Source: UBA5026 sp949065595 (GTDB lineage: Bacteria; Bacillota_I; Bacilli_A; RF39; UBA660). Taken from it: a stretch of DNA of 6,481 bases. The translations under genes were made by a program, and so were the position numbers. The stretch lies in NCBI GenBank assembly GCA_949065595.1, contig CARSXK010000038.1, forward strand, positions 1-6,481, in the 5' to 3' direction. The notes beneath the pieces are model-generated. The model worked only from the letters and a program-made list of their open reading frames with translations, had not been told where the DNA came from and searched no databases. The stretch's first letter is position 1. Each line of letters begins with the position of its first letter. Positions 6,379 to 6,481 of this stretch are shown in pieces.

Positions 6379-6407
6379 ATTTTACCACAAAATATTACTA
6401 AAGTCAT
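6379..6407 (-). promoter_or_regulatory. Candidate extended -10 promoter for the NACHT gene
   Basis: On the minus strand, TGG-TAAAAT (6387-6379) is an extended -10 box, with ATGACT (6407-6402, 4 of 6 to TTGACA) 17 bp upstream. Transcription would start near 6372, leaving an AT-rich leader of about 100 nt. No operator palindrome or regulator gene is seen nearby. In such AT-rich DNA, promoter-like matches arise by chance, so this is tentative. Confidence 0.35.
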
Positions 6408-6481
6408 CAAATCCCTACAAATATAGCACGTCCGTTTCATAAAAATATTTTCAAATATATTCCAATAATGTATAATAGGTG

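Overview
This is an AT-rich, low-GC window with strong AGGAGG-type ribosome binding sites, typical of a Bacillota (Clostridia-like) chromosome. A Lachnospiraceae-type gut anaerobe is a reasonable guess but is not proven by the sequence. It looks like an accessory or genomic-island region: one large intact defence-type gene, a decayed insertion sequence, a small membrane protein, and about 1.2 kb of nearly gene-free DNA rich in long inverted repeats. No rRNA, tRNA or CRISPR array was seen.

Layout. Positions 1-463 are AT-rich non-coding DNA holding a 112-bp inverted-repeat element (231-342). Positions 464-688 (+) hold a 74-codon orphan ORF of unknown function. Positions 689-1228 are non-coding and carry two more inverted-repeat structures: a pyrimidine/purine one (757-930) and a 150-bp MITE-like element with perfect 19-bp ends (1073-1222). 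All later genes are on the minus strand. 1229-1717 encodes a 162-aa protein with two C-terminal membrane helices; its ATG overlaps the stop of a residual gene tail (1714-1767). 1760-2696 is an IS4-like transposase pseudogene with two frameshifts and no C-terminal catalytic Glu region, preceded by a 27-codon leader-like ORF and a terminator-like hairpin (2823-2862). 3075-6269 is the main gene, 1064 aa, with a good RBS and a plausible extended -10 promoter.

The main gene has a SMEK/PD-(D/E)xK-like N-terminal domain, a central NACHT NTPase (Walker A, Walker B with GADEL, sensor Arg) and a C-terminal pentapeptide-repeat beta-helix. This is the effector-switch-sensor arrangement of bacterial STAND/NLR-like immune proteins. 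By inference it is a single-protein anti-phage or abortive-infection system in which the C-terminal half senses an invader, the NACHT module oligomerises, and the N-terminal domain acts on nucleic acid. No experiment or database search was available. The downstream membrane protein lies on the same strand, but an IS relic separates the two, so a functional link is only a possibility.
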